64,000 bases of DNA from Palsa-506 sp963786975 (lineage in GTDB: Bacteria > Actinomycetota > Actinomycetes > Streptosporangiales > Streptosporangiaceae). Location: assembly GCA_963786975.1 (NCBI GenBank), contig CAWBBE010000007.1, forward strand, positions 1 through 64,000. The letters are read 5' to 3'. Below the pieces are notes generated by a model, which ran no database searches, was not told the DNA's origin, and was given only the letters and a program-made list of their open reading frames with translations. This document shows, one piece after another, positions 34,168 to 43,296 of this stretch. Position numbers and translations under genes: made by a program. The first letter of the stretch is position 1; each line of letters starts with the position of its first letter.

Positions 34168-34833
34168 TCAGTTCCGCCGGAAGTCGTCGCCGTCCCTGAC
34201 CACGATCCCCAGGGTCTCGGCGAGCAGCGGAGCGGCGGCCATCAGCTGCGCACTGGTGATGATCGCGCCGCGCAGCGAGTCGGGGGTGATGGTGATGCCG
34301 AGTTCCGCGCCGCGCAGGTCCACGTCATCCAGCGTGACCCGGCTGAAGTCGGTGTTGTCCAGCCGGGTGCTCGTGAAGCTGACCCTGGTCAGGGTTGCGC
34401 CGCCGAAGTCCACCTCGCGGAGCAGGCAGTTGTCGAACACTACGTCCGCCAGCGCGGCATCCCGGAGGTTCACCGAGTCCAGCTTGCACCCGCGGAACGT
34501 GACCGCGCGCAGCGTGGCGGCGTATGCCTCGGCCCCGGCGATGACGGCGGTGCCAAATATCACGTCCTGCCAGCTCGTCTCGGCCAGGCCGGTCTGCATC
34601 ATCCGGACATCGCGGAACCACACATCAGTAAAACGGGCCCGGCGGAGCTGGCCTTGCTGGAAGGTGACCCCGGTAAGTGCGCACTCCAGGAAACGGGCAC
34701 TGGGCGCGTTCGGGTCGTCGAGCGAGAGCTGGTCGAAGTGCGCCAGCTCGTAATCTTCGTGCGGGCCCAGGCCGCCCCGGTGCGGCCGCAGGTCGTCCGC
34801 GTACGGAAGATCAGCAAGTTCACGAGGTTCCAT
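34168..34833 (-). CDS. Pentapeptide-repeat protein
   Basis: A 221-residue protein made largely of A(D/N)LxX-like pentapeptides (for example RRARFTDVWFRDVRM, TLRAVTFRGCKLDSVNLRDAALADVVF, TRVSFTSTRLDNTDFSRVTLDDVDLRGAELG), which fold into a right-handed quadrilateral beta-helix. The last 45 residues (LRGAIITSAQLMAAAPLLAETLGI) form the usual capping helices. AAGGA before ATG 34833 sets the start. Some members of the family mimic DNA and protect gyrase; this one lacks other markers, so its role is open. It stands alone. Confidence 0.9.
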   Translation of the reverse strand: MEPRELADLPYADDLRPHRGGLGPHEDYELAHFDQLSLDDPNAPSARFLECALTGVTFQQGQLRRARFTDVWFRDVRMMQTGLAETSWQDVIFGTAVIAGAEAYAATLRAVTFRGCKLDSVNLRDAALADVVFDNCLLREVDFGGATLTRVSFTSTRLDNTDFSRVTLDDVDLRGAELGITITPDSLRGAIITSAQLMAAAPLLAETLGIVVRDGDDFRRN

Positions 34834-34860
34834 GATCAATCCTTAGGCTGGCCGGACAGC

Positions 34861-34935
34861 GCCCGGCCGGGACCGGGCCGGCCGGGACCGGGCCGGGCCG
34901 GACCGGACCGGGCCGGGCCGGGACCGGCGGCGGGG
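34861..34935. repeat. GC-only tandem repeat
   Basis: Imperfect copies of CCGGGACCGGGCCGG in the gap between the pentapeptide and ThDP-enzyme genes. No function visible. Confidence 0.6.
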
Positions 34936-34960
34936 CGAGGCCGGCCAGCCGAGGGCCGGC

Positions 34961-36700
34961 TCAGTGGCCGCGGAATGCTTCTTCCAGCCACCACGACCCG
35001 CGTTCGGAGGTCACCTTGGCGTCGATCAGCAGCGGCCGGCCGCGCGGCCCGGCCAGCCAGTCGCGCACCGGGCCAAGATCGGCTCCCCGGCGCACGGTCA
35101 ACGCGTCGCAGCCGAACCCGCGGCCGATCGCGGCGATGTCCGCTGGCGGGAAGCGGACCACGTCCAGCGGGTGACCGTCCGGGCCGAAATGGTGCACCTC
35201 GGCACCGTACGCCTCGTCGTCATAGATCAGGATGATCATCGGCAGGCCGAGCCTGACCACGGTCTCAAGCTCGCTGATGCTCATCAGCGCGCCGCCGTCG
35301 CCCAGCGCGGCGACGGTCAGCCGGTCCGGCCGCGCGATGGCGGAGCCGATCGCCGAGGCCAGGCCGAGGCCGATCGACTGGTACGCCTGGGTGAAGCAGA
35401 ACCCGTCGGCATCCGGCACGGACAGGTACATGCTCGGGTAGCCCATGAAGTTCCCGGAGTCCACGGCCACGATCCGCTCGGCCGGCAGCAGGTCGTCGAG
35501 CGCGATCGTGAGGGTACGGGAATCGATCCGGCTCTCGTCGCTGTCGTCGGCATAGGGCACGTCACGCCAGCGGATCTCGCGGCCGAGCCGCTCGCGCAGC
35601 CCGGCTGACCGGTAGCCCGGAACGGCCTGACCCGGGTCGCCTGGCCCGCCCGGTCCGCCGTCCGGGGCAGAGCCGCCGGGCTGACCAGGTCCGGCGGCGA
35701 GGGCGCTGGCGGCAGCCTGCGCGGTCGCCGCCACGTCGCCGAGCACGCCGAGGTGCACCGGGCGGTGCGCGCCGAGCGCGGCCGGCTCGTGGTCGACCTG
35801 GATGACCGTCGCATCCGGGCCGATCAGCTGGCCGTGCCGGAGAGTCCACATGTTCAGCGCGCAGCCCCAGCCCACGACCAGGTCCGCGGCACGGATCAGT
35901 TCGGCCGCCAGCGGGGACGCGAAGCCGCCGCTGACGTCCAGATCCCACGGGCTGCCCCGGAACAGGCCCTTGGCCGCCGCTGACGTCGCCAGCAGCGCCC
36001 CGCAGGCGTCACCGAGGCGCTCCAGGTCGGCCCGGGCCGCGGAGATCCGGGCGCCGCGCCCGGCGATGAACACCGGGCGCCGCGCGGCGGCGAGCGCTGC
36101 GGCCAGCGCGCCGACCGCGTCGGCCGGGGGCGCGCCGCCGGCGATCGCGGCGGCGCCCCGCACGCTGGCCACGATCCGGCCGGACTCCGGGCCGGGCAGC
36201 ACCGGCTGCGGGCAGTCGGCGGCCTGCACGTCCAGCGGGAGCGCGAGCAGCACGGTCCGGCGCTCGCGCTCGGCCGTCCGGTAGGCCCTGGTCACGTCGG
36301 CGACCGCGGACTCGGCCGAGTGCAGGCGCTCCGGCGTCGCGCCCACCGCCGTCGCGATCGACGCCACGTCGATGCGGAAGTTGGACCGGACTGCCGCCGC
36401 GGCCACGTCGGCGGCGAGAACCACCATCGGCGTGCGGCTCTTGGCCGCCTCGGTGATGCCGGTGATCGCGTTGGTCAGCCCCGGCCCCTGGTGCACGGAG
36501 ACGATGCCCGGCCGGCCGGCCAGCCGGGCCCAGCCATCCGCCATGCTGGCCGCGCCGCATTCGTGCCGCGCCGCCACGAACCGCGCGCCGCGCGCGACGA
36601 GGGCGTTCGTGACGTGGAAATTGCCGCTGCCCACCACGCCGAACACGGTGTCCGCGCCCAGATCCGCGAGCGTCGCCCCGACGGCCTCGCTGACCAGCAT
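34961..36700 (-). CDS. Thiamine-diphosphate-dependent enzyme (acetolactate synthase-like)
   Basis: A 579-residue protein with the three-domain ThDP enzyme layout. The N-terminal PYR domain has the activating Glu in ARHECGAASMADGWAR and QGPGLTNAITGITEA; the middle domain follows; the C-terminal PP domain has ALGDGGALMSISELETVVRLG and IYDDEAYGAE, where DDEAY replaces the usual NN of the GDG-NN motif. The ATG at 36700 shares one base with the cyclase stop (TGATG), so the two are cotranslated. Length and domains fit the IlvB/benzoylformate decarboxylase superfamily. Since no ilvN or ilvC is adjacent, a catabolic 2-oxoacid decarboxylase or lyase role is likelier than amino-acid synthesis. Confidence 0.9.
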   Translation of the reverse strand: MLVSEAVGATLADLGADTVFGVVGSGNFHVTNALVARGARFVAARHECGAASMADGWARLAGRPGIVSVHQGPGLTNAITGITEAAKSRTPMVVLAADVAAAAVRSNFRIDVASIATAVGATPERLHSAESAVADVTRAYRTAERERRTVLLALPLDVQAADCPQPVLPGPESGRIVASVRGAAAIAGGAPPADAVGALAAALAAARRPVFIAGRGARISAARADLERLGDACGALLATSAAAKGLFRGSPWDLDVSGGFASPLAAELIRAADLVVGWGCALNMWTLRHGQLIGPDATVIQVDHEPAALGAHRPVHLGVLGDVAATAQAAASALAAGPGQPGGSAPDGGPGGPGDPGQAVPGYRSAGLRERLGREIRWRDVPYADDSDESRIDSRTLTIALDDLLPAERIVAVDSGNFMGYPSMYLSVPDADGFCFTQAYQSIGLGLASAIGSAIARPDRLTVAALGDGGALMSISELETVVRLGLPMIILIYDDEAYGAEVHHFGPDGHPLDVVRFPPADIAAIGRGFGCDALTVRRGADLGPVRDWLAGPRGRPLLIDAKVTSERGSWWLEEAFRGH

Positions 36701-37476
36701 CAGGAGCGCTCGACCAGGGCGAGCACCCGGCACGGGCTGCCGGACCCGCCGGTAATCGGCAGCGGGCCGGCGATGATCACCGCGCCGTGGGCGGGCAGCA
36801 TGGCCAGGTTCTGCAGCTGGGTGAGCCCGTACTTGCCGGCCCCGAGCAACGCCGAGTGGCACGGGAACGGCGGCTCGAACGAATGCGCCGTCCCGGCATC
36901 CGTGCCGACCGTCTCCACCCCGAATCCGATCACCGGCGACTCTGCCGCCAGCCACCGGGCGCAGTCCACCGACACGCCGGGGGTATGCGGGCCGGTCTCG
37001 TTGGCGTTCAGGAAGAGATCCTGGTCATGTGACCGGGCGTCCCAGCCGGTGCGGTACAGCAGCCAGCCGCCGGCCGGCAGGGGGCCGTGCTCGGCCTCCC
37101 ATTCCTTGATATGCGCCACCTCAAGGAGGAAGTCCGGGTCGGCAGCGGCCTGGGCGGTGAAGTCCAGCACCGCGGCGGGCGCGATCAGCCTGGTCACCGG
37201 CACCTGCGCGACATCCTCGCCGTCGCGCCCGGTGATCCAGTGCACCGGGGCGTCGAAATGGGTGCCAGAGTGCTCGCCGGTGCTGATGTCGTTCCAGTAC
37301 CAGGCGGGCCCGCGCTCGTCGTAGCGGCTGATCTCGTGCAGTGCGAACGGCGCGGTGTTGCCGAACGGCTCCGGCAGCCTGATCAGCGGCGTGCTCGGCT
37401 CCAGCCGCGCGGTCAGGTCAACGACCTGCACCGTCGCCGCGCTAATGGCGGCGATCAGTTCGTCGAGCACGGGCAT
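36700..37476 (-). CDS. Cyclase-family hydrolase (kynurenine formamidase-like)
   Basis: A 258-residue member of the PF04199 cyclase family. The metal-binding motif HSGTHFDAPVH is at about residues 69-79, followed by GWLLYRTGW and the distal GVETVGTDAG. Such enzymes hydrolyse N-formyl compounds, lactones or isatin. ATG 37476 was chosen because GGAGG lies 7 bases upstream; an in-frame ATG at 37515 has no such site. It is coupled (TGATG) to the ThDP-enzyme gene, suggesting consecutive steps: ring opening or deformylation, then decarboxylation or C-C cleavage of the acid. Confidence 0.9.
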   Translation of the reverse strand: MPVLDELIAAISAATVQVVDLTARLEPSTPLIRLPEPFGNTAPFALHEISRYDERGPAWYWNDISTGEHSGTHFDAPVHWITGRDGEDVAQVPVTRLIAPAAVLDFTAQAAADPDFLLEVAHIKEWEAEHGPLPAGGWLLYRTGWDARSHDQDLFLNANETGPHTPGVSVDCARWLAAESPVIGFGVETVGTDAGTAHSFEPPFPCHSALLGAGKYGLTQLQNLAMLPAHGAVIIAGPLPITGGSGSPCRVLALVERS

Positions 37477-37560
37477 GGATGCCTCCAGCAAGTTGAGTTC
37501 GGCAACGAACCCCAACAGACTGCCGTCAGCCGGCCCCGGCTGTGAAGGGCCGCCGTGGCG

Positions 37561-38499
37561 CTACCGGGCGACCGACAAGACGAGCTTGCCCCGGGTCCGG
37601 CCGGTCTCGCCGCTGCGATGCGCATCCGCCGCCCGGGCCAGCGGGAACAGCTGGCTGATCGCGACCGTCAGTTCGCCCGCGTCGACGAAGCCGGCCAGCC
37701 TGGCCAGCCCCGGGCCATCCGGGCGGACCAGGTGGACCTCCGCCCGGACGCCTGCCGCCTCGGCGGCGGCGGCCAGCCGGGCGCTCACGCCGCCGCGGAT
37801 CACGATCAGCGCACCGCCCGGCCTGATCACCTGGACTGACCGCATGCCGTAGTCGCCGCCGACGGCATCGATCACCAGGTCGACGTCCTTGGCCACGTCC
37901 TCGAACGCTATCTCCGAATGGTCGATCGGCTCGTCGGTGCCCAGGTCGCGGAGGAACTCGTGGCTGTCCGCGCGAGCGGTGCCGAGCACGTACGCGCCGC
38001 GGGCCTTCGCCAGCTGGACGGCCAGGTGGCCGACGCCGCCGGCCGCGGCATGCACGAGGACCCGCTGCCCGGTGACGACCCCGGCCAGGTCGAGCACCTG
38101 CAGCGCGGTAAGCCCGGCGAGTGGCAGGCCGGCCGCCTCCACGTCGCCGATCCGGGCGGGCGCGGCCGCGAGGTGCGCGGCAGGCGCGGTGAGATGCTCG
38201 GCGTAGGCGCTGGCCATGGCGGGGAACCGGGGCATCCCGTAGACCCGGTCGCCGGGCCCGAAGGAGCCGGTGCCGGGGCCGGCCGTCTCGATCACGCCGC
38301 AGACGTCCCAGCCCGGAATGTACGGCGGGCTGCCGAACCGGCCCCCGGCCGCGCCGGACCTGACCGCCCAGTCGACCGGGTTGACGCCCGCCGCGACAAC
38401 CCGGACCAGCACCTCGCCGGGATCGGGCGCCGGGATATCCGTCTCGACCGGCCGGAGCACCTCCGGCCCGCCGAAGTGGTCAACCCGTATCGCGCGCAT
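37561..38499 (-). CDS. NADP-dependent quinone oxidoreductase-like (MDR, zinc-free)
   Basis: A 312-residue medium-chain reductase. The GroES-like N-terminal domain contains AAGVNPVDWAVRSG and the Rossmann domain has the nucleotide motif VHAAAGGVGHLAVQLAKARG. No zinc-ligand cysteines are present, so it belongs to the quinone oxidoreductase/enoyl reductase branch. The start at 38499 gives the standard MRAIRVDHFGGPEVL opening. It lies 84 bases upstream of the cyclase gene on the same strand and may be in the same transcript. Confidence 0.93.
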   Translation of the reverse strand: MRAIRVDHFGGPEVLRPVETDIPAPDPGEVLVRVVAAGVNPVDWAVRSGAAGGRFGSPPYIPGWDVCGVIETAGPGTGSFGPGDRVYGMPRFPAMASAYAEHLTAPAAHLAAAPARIGDVEAAGLPLAGLTALQVLDLAGVVTGQRVLVHAAAGGVGHLAVQLAKARGAYVLGTARADSHEFLRDLGTDEPIDHSEIAFEDVAKDVDLVIDAVGGDYGMRSVQVIRPGGALIVIRGGVSARLAAAAEAAGVRAEVHLVRPDGPGLARLAGFVDAGELTVAISQLFPLARAADAHRSGETGRTRGKLVLSVAR

Positions 38500-38639
38500 C
38501 GCTCGCCTCTCCTGATGGTGTCCGCTCCGGTGCCGCCTGCGACCGGAGATAACGAGAGATAGCCACCGGATACTTCCCGGACCCGTGCGGATGGGTCCGG
38601 AGCGCCCGGGGTACTGCCGTTCTCCCGCAGAATGGACAC

Positions 38640-39413
38640 ATGACCGTACCCGTTCCTAAGGCCCATACTCTGGTGACCGACGACGGCGTCCCGATTGACG
38701 CCGCGCACCTGCCCGGTGACCTGGGCCTGGGCATCGTGCTCGCGCACGGATTCACGCTGAACTGGCAGCGTCCATCGGTCTGGCGGGTAGCCAGGCGGCT
38801 GAGCAGGTACGGCGGCGTGGTGACCTTCGACTTCCGCGGTCACGGCAGGTCCGGTGGCCTGTCCACGCTCGGCGACCGGGAGCTAAGGGACATGGATGTC
38901 GCGGTCAGCTACGCGCGTGAGCTCGGGTACCAGCAGATCGCGATCGTCGGGTTCTCGATGGGCGCGTCGGTCGCCCTGCGCTACGCCGGGCTTACCGGCG
39001 GCATCGACGCGGTGGTTTCGGTCAGCGGCCCCGGCCGGTGGTATTACCGGGGCACGAAATCGATGCGGCGGGTGCACTGGGCGGTCGAGCGCAGGCTCGG
39101 CCGGCTGGTGGCCAGGAAGGTGCTGCACACCAGGATCAGCTCGGGCCGGTGGGACCCGGTGCCGGTGCCGCCGGCCGATGCCGCCGCGAAGATCGCCCCG
39201 GTCCCGCTGCTGATCGTGCACGGCGACCGGGACGGCTATTTCCCGGTGGAGCACGCGACGCAGCTGTACGAGGCCGCGAACGAGCCGAAGGAACTGTGGA
39301 TCGTGCCGGGATTCGGGCACGCGGAGTCTGCCGCCGACGCGGCCCTGCTGGACCGTATCGGCGGCTGGGTGAAGGAGACGGTCACCGCCGCGAGCGCCAC
39401 GCCCATCGGGTAG
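38640..39413 (+). CDS. Alpha/beta hydrolase
   Basis: A 257-residue alpha/beta hydrolase. Nucleophile Ser 106 is in GFSMGAS, acid Asp near 196 in VHGDRDGYFP, and His 227 in GFGHAES; the oxyanion region is AHGFTLNWQ. The fold is complete and lacks a signal peptide, so it is a cytoplasmic esterase or thioesterase of unknown substrate. The stop is followed after three bases by the start of a membrane-anchored protein gene, so both are likely cotranscribed. Confidence 0.92.
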   Translation: MTVPVPKAHTLVTDDGVPIDAAHLPGDLGLGIVLAHGFTLNWQRPSVWRVARRLSRYGGVVTFDFRGHGRSGGLSTLGDRELRDMDVAVSYARELGYQQIAIVGFSMGASVALRYAGLTGGIDAVVSVSGPGRWYYRGTKSMRRVHWAVERRLGRLVARKVLHTRISSGRWDPVPVPPADAAAKIAPVPLLIVHGDRDGYFPVEHATQLYEAANEPKELWIVPGFGHAESAADAALLDRIGGWVKETVTAASATPIG

Positions 39414-39416
39414 CTG

Positions 39417-40031
39417 GTGGGCACCGGACCGGGGCCAGGCCCGCGGCCGCGGCGCGGGCGGGCCGCGCTGCTGAGGCTGCTGCTCGTGGTGGTGATCGGG
39501 GCCGTGCTTGTCGAGCTCGCGACGACCCCGTGGGTATTCCACATCGGCGGCCGGTTCACCCCGCTGACCGAGTGGGACGGCTATGGCCGGGTGCAGGCCA
39601 GCAATGGCGGCCACTACCTGATGTTCACCCATCTGCAAGCGGGCATCCGGGGCCGCGAGTGCGGCATACTCAGCTGCGACACGCTGCACGGCAGCGCGCG
39701 GATCTGCGCCCGCAACGGCAGCGTCTACACGTTCGACCTCACTGGGGCGGTGCATGCGTGGTGGAGCACGGACGGCGCCAAGACCACCATTGAGCTGCAG
39801 AACGTCAAGTCCGGGCCGCTGCCGGCCGGCTGGCTGATCTCATTCCGCGGGCGCTGGCACGGCGTCCGGCTGGCGGCCGCGAATCCGGATAACAGCTTCA
39901 CCGAGGTCTTCACGCCGGCCGGCCTGATCCGGCATAAGACCTCGGCCGCTGACGCCGGCCGGGCCTCGGTAACGCTGCGGTACGGGTCGAGCGCGTCCTT
40001 CGGCCGGGCCTGCCGCGCGCTGGCCAGATGA
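39417..40031 (+). CDS. Membrane-anchored hypothetical protein
   Basis: A 204-residue protein with a basic N-terminus, one transmembrane helix (about residues 16-38, LLRLLLVVVIGAVLVELATT) and an exported domain with GGRFTPLTEWDGYGRV and four cysteines (GRECGILSCD, SARICAR, FGRACRA) that could form disulfides. I do not recognise the family. The GTG start at 39417 follows the hydrolase stop by three bases. Its last 192 bases overlap, on the opposite strand, the open 3' part of the cytochrome-like gene; one of the two ends may be misplaced. Confidence 0.7.
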   Translation: MGTGPGPGPRPRRGRAALLRLLLVVVIGAVLVELATTPWVFHIGGRFTPLTEWDGYGRVQASNGGHYLMFTHLQAGIRGRECGILSCDTLHGSARICARNGSVYTFDLTGAVHAWWSTDGAKTTIELQNVKSGPLPAGWLISFRGRWHGVRLAAANPDNSFTEVFTPAGLIRHKTSAADAGRASVTLRYGSSASFGRACRALAR

Positions 40032-40724
40032 CGCCGCGGCGGGGCCGGCCGCGCCGCGGTGCTGCCACGGGCCGGCCAGGTGGACCGTGGCCGCGGCCAG
40101 CGCCGTGCCGGCCCCCAGCGCGGCGGCGAGCATGGCCAGCCGGGCCGGCCAGCCGCCCACCACGGCACCGCGGCGGCCGTCCGGGCCGCGCCAGCCCGCG
40201 GCGGCCAGCCGGGCCAGCCGCGGCAGGTAGGCGAGCACGTGGATCGTCATGGCCCCGAACCACAGCACGAAGAACGCCTTGTGCAGGAAGAGCCACGGGC
40301 CAGGGCGCGGACCGGCGAAGGCCAGCAGCACCCCGGTGCCGATCACGCCGCAGGAGGTCAGCACCACCACCGGCCCGAGCAGCCGCAGCAGCGGCGCGGG
40401 CGGTCCCTTCCGGACGTAGCCGCTGGCGCCGGTGTAGTAGCGGACGAACCGGTAGCCGGCCGACCCGATCTTCAGCGCCACCGGTCCGGCCAGCAGCATG
40501 CCGACGAAGAAGTGCAGCGTCAGCAGGTGGTGCACGGACAGGATCGTGACGCCTTCGGCGGCGAACAGGGCCAGCAGCGCGGCTCCGGTCATCGCCGTCA
40601 GCCGTTCGTTGCCGGCCGTCCCCCCGGTGGCGCCGCCGTCCTCGCCGCTGCCGCTGCCGCCTGCGGCGACGCGGCGGTGCCGGCGCCGGGCGGCGACGGA
40701 CCCGGCCTTCTGCGGCCCGCTCAT
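39840..40724 (-). CDS. Cytochrome b561-like membrane protein
   Basis: A 294-residue protein with a Ser/Arg-rich N-terminus and about five predicted helices. Histidines at membrane positions (ILSVHHLLTLHFFVG, LHKAFFVLWFGAMTIHVLAYL) suggest bis-His haem b ligation, as in b561/DUF4405-like proteins. ATG 40724 overlaps the ferredoxin stop (ATGA). The C-terminal 65 codons overlap the convergent gene ending at 40031 and look less family-like, so the true stop may be nearer 40030 if an indel is present. It closes a coupled five-gene redox cluster and could pass electrons from the ferredoxin to a membrane or external acceptor. Confidence 0.75.
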   Translation of the reverse strand: MSGPQKAGSVAARRRHRRVAAGGSGSGEDGGATGGTAGNERLTAMTGAALLALFAAEGVTILSVHHLLTLHFFVGMLLAGPVALKIGSAGYRFVRYYTGASGYVRKGPPAPLLRLLGPVVVLTSCGVIGTGVLLAFAGPRPGPWLFLHKAFFVLWFGAMTIHVLAYLPRLARLAAAGWRGPDGRRGAVVGGWPARLAMLAAALGAGTALAAATVHLAGPWQHRGAAGPAAASSGQRAAGPAEGRARPVPQRYRGPAGVSGRGLMPDQAGRREDLGEAVIRIRGRQPDAVPAPAE

Positions 40725-40930
40725 CGTTGCCTCGCCGTCACCAGCCGCAGCGCGAGCGTCGGGCAGGCATCCCGGGCCCGGCGGGCATGCTGGCGCAGGT
40801 GGGCAGGCACGGTATCGGCAAGCAAGATCGGGTATCCCCATTCGTCTAGCTCGATGAGTTCCGGTAGCAGGGCGGCGCACAGCCGGTGCCCGGTGCAGGC
40901 GGTCGGGTCGAGCCGCAGCTGAGTTGTCAT
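40721..40930 (-). CDS. Ferredoxin, [3Fe-4S]-type
   Basis: A 69-residue ferredoxin. Cys 12 and Cys 18 (CTGHRLC) and Cys 56 (DACP) give the C-x5-C...C-P pattern of actinobacterial single-cluster ferredoxins that bind [3Fe-4S]. The family usually serves cytochromes P450, but no P450 is near; the gene is coupled by ATGA on both sides to a NuoF-like flavoprotein gene and to a cytochrome b-like gene. Its partner is therefore probably the NuoF-like protein. Confidence 0.88.
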   Translation of the reverse strand: MTTQLRLDPTACTGHRLCAALLPELIELDEWGYPILLADTVPAHLRQHARRARDACPTLALRLVTARQR

Positions 40931-42253
40931 CGCCACGCCCGGTCCGCGTCCGGCGCCGGGATCGGCAGCACCGGATGCCCGCGGTGACCGCGGCGCGCCG
41001 CGGCGCAGGGCAGGTGCCGCGCGTGCGCGCTGGCGTCGGCGGCAAAGGTGGTCAGCGCCGAGGCAGCCAGCCTGATCGCGCCATCCGGATGCCCGGCACG
41101 CCCCGCGCCCGGCGATCGCGCCGAGCCTGCGCTCCAGCCGGCCGAACAGGGCACCTCCGGGCCGGCCGACCGCGAGCTGGGCGAAGTCCTCGGCAACCGA
41201 GGACAGCCCGAACGCGCACGGGCCGCACTGCCCGGCGCTCTGCCCGGCCAGGTAGGCCAGGACGCGCGCGGTCTCGGTCAGCCCGCAGGCGTCCGGGGGC
41301 AGCGCGACGAGCACCCCGGCCCCCGGCGTCGCGCCGAGCCGGCCCAGGCCGTCTCCGGTCAGCGGCACACTGGCGATGCTGCGGGCCTCGTGCCAGGTGC
41401 CGAAGTAGCCGCCGACCAGGACGGCGCCGGCGGTGTCCGCGACGCCGCACCGGGTCAGCACGTCGCCGACGAGGGCGCCGGCCTCGATTTCCCGCACCCC
41501 CGGCCGGGCGACGGCGCCGGAGATCGTCACCAGCATCGTGCCGGGCGCCTCCGGGCGCCCGGCCTGCCGGAACCAGGCCGGCCCGTACCGGGCGATCAGC
41601 GCGACGTGCGCCAGCGTTTCCACGTTGTCCACCAGCGTCGGCAGCCGTCGCACGCCGCGCTCGAACGGCCGCGGCGGGGTGGCCGCGGGCTTGGCCTCGC
41701 CGCCGTTCAGCCACCGGATCAGCGAGGTCTCCTCGCTGGAGACGTAGTGCTGCGGCAGCGCGTGCACCTCGATCGGCACCGGGTCCAGCCGGGACCGCCG
41801 CCGGTCGGCGACCGCCGCCTGGACCTGGTCGAGCAGCCGCGGCCGGAGCCGGGACATGCAGACGTGCGCTACCTGCGCGCCGACCGCCTCGGCCGCGAGC
41901 ACGGCGCCGTCCAGCACCAGATGCGGGGCCAGCGACAGCAGCGCCTCGTCCTTGCTGCTGGCAGGCTCGCTTTCCATGCCGTTGGCGACGACCACGGCAC
42001 CGCCGCCGCGGGCGGCGACGGCGCGCATCTTGGTTCCGGTGGGGAAGCCGGCCCCGCCACGGCCGGTCAGCCCGGCCGCGGCGACCGCGTCGGCCAGCCC
42101 GCGGGCCCGCCGCTGCCCGGCCGTCCGGCCCCGCCCGGCGCCGGGCAGTGGCGGCGGCCCGTACCTGGCCAGGTGCTCGGACAGGGCCGCGGGCCGGCTG
42201 GTCTCCAGCCAGCCGGCCATCAGCCGCGCTGCCGCGGCCGGACGGCCGGTCAT
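40927..42253 (-). pseudogene. NuoF-like NADH dehydrogenase flavoprotein, frameshifted near the C-terminus
   Basis: From ATG 42253 the frame encodes a Complex-I 51-kDa-like protein: FMN/NADH region GLTGRGGAGFPTGTKM and NGMESEPASSKDEALL, an SLBB domain (VTISGAVARPGVREIEAG), and an iron-sulfur region with QCGPC. At 41092-41094 a run of three Cs (one extra base) breaks the frame; the next frame continues HPDGAIRLAASALTTFA and stops at 40927, overlapping the ferredoxin ATG (ATGA). Corrected length is about 441 residues. There is no NuoE or NuoG partner, so it is a stand-alone NAD(P)H:ferredoxin-type oxidoreductase. The coupling on both sides argues that the gene is intact in nature. Confidence 0.87.
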
Positions 42254-43296
42254 GACGGCGCCCCGGAAACTGCCACCTGCCCGGTGGCCTGGCTTCCGTT
42301 GATGTACAGCGTGATGCTCGCGCGGACGGCGTACCCGTCAGCCCCCCGCAGCTGCGCCACCACCAGGTCGCCGTCCAGCCTGACCACCGGCCCTCGGTAG
42401 GCCTGCGCTGACCCGGCCGGCTGCAGGCCGACGTCGCCGCTGGCCAGGACCACGCCGCCGTCCTCTGGCCGTCCCCGCAGGACGATCACGATCGACTGCC
42501 GGGGGGAGCTGTCGCTCTGCCCGCTGATGGTTATCGTCGCCTGGCCGTCCGCTCCCGGGCTGGTCCGCGCGACGCTGGCGGTGAACTGGCCGCTGCCAGG
42601 GCGCGCGGCCGCGGCGCCGGATCCGGCGCCGCGGCCAGCCCCGGCACCGGTCAGCAGTGCCGCCGGGGTGCCGGCCCGGCGGGCCCAGCCGGGCTGCAGC
42701 GGGCCGATGGCCACGAACGCCACGGTCGCCAGTGCCATGGCGACACTGGCCGAGCCCGCCGCCATCCGCTGGCTGGCATCGGGCAGCAGCGAGATCCGCC
42801 ACCACAACGCGGCGGCTACCGCGGCAACGCAGCCGGCGTCGAGCGCGACCAGCCAGGTCAGCCTGGTATCGGTACCGCTGCCGAGCCCGTGCCAGAGCGC
42901 CACCGGCCAGGAGCCGTAGGCCAGCCAGTGCACCGACCGCCAGGCCCGGTAGCCGAGCCTGGCCCGCAGCAGGCTGGTCACCAGCACCGCGAGCAGCAGG
43001 TCGAAGGCAACCGCGCCGAGCCCCAGCCACAATGGCCGGTAGCTGGCCGAGAACGGCACCACGGCGGCGGTCCAGCCGATCGGCGCGAACGGGTCCAGCA
43101 CGGTGGTCAGCACGTGCACGGCGACGAAGGCCGCGGCGAGCAGCGACAGGTTCCGGTGCAGCCCGGCTGTCATCACCCGCGGCCAGCGGGCCGACTCGAA
43201 CCTGGCCGTCCCGGCGATGCCGAGCACTACTGTCGCGGTCAGCAGCAGCAGCGCCACCACCCCGGTGCCGCGGGTCGCATACCAGAGGGTCGTCAT
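42250..43296 (-). CDS. Ferric-reductase-like transmembrane protein
   Basis: A 348-residue membrane protein. The ferric-reductase-like core has two His pairs (HRNLSLLAAAFVAVH and HWLAYGSWPVALWH, spaced 14 and 13) suited to two stacked haems b. A final helix at about 195-215 leads to an exported, Ser/Gly-rich domain of about 110 residues (ATITISGQSDSSPRQSIVIVL, YINGSQATGQVAVSG) with no cofactor motif. The flavin/NADPH domain of true ferric reductases is absent; the NuoF-like protein encoded next could replace it. It is coupled to the upstream His-rich gene (TGATG) and to the NuoF-like gene (ATGA). Confidence 0.88.
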   Translation of the reverse strand: MTTLWYATRGTGVVALLLLTATVVLGIAGTARFESARWPRVMTAGLHRNLSLLAAAFVAVHVLTTVLDPFAPIGWTAAVVPFSASYRPLWLGLGAVAFDLLLAVLVTSLLRARLGYRAWRSVHWLAYGSWPVALWHGLGSGTDTRLTWLVALDAGCVAAVAAALWWRISLLPDASQRMAAGSASVAMALATVAFVAIGPLQPGWARRAGTPAALLTGAGAGRGAGSGAAAARPGSGQFTASVARTSPGADGQATITISGQSDSSPRQSIVIVLRGRPEDGGVVLASGDVGLQPAGSAQAYRGPVVRLDGDLVVAQLRGADGYAVRASITLYINGSQATGQVAVSGAPS

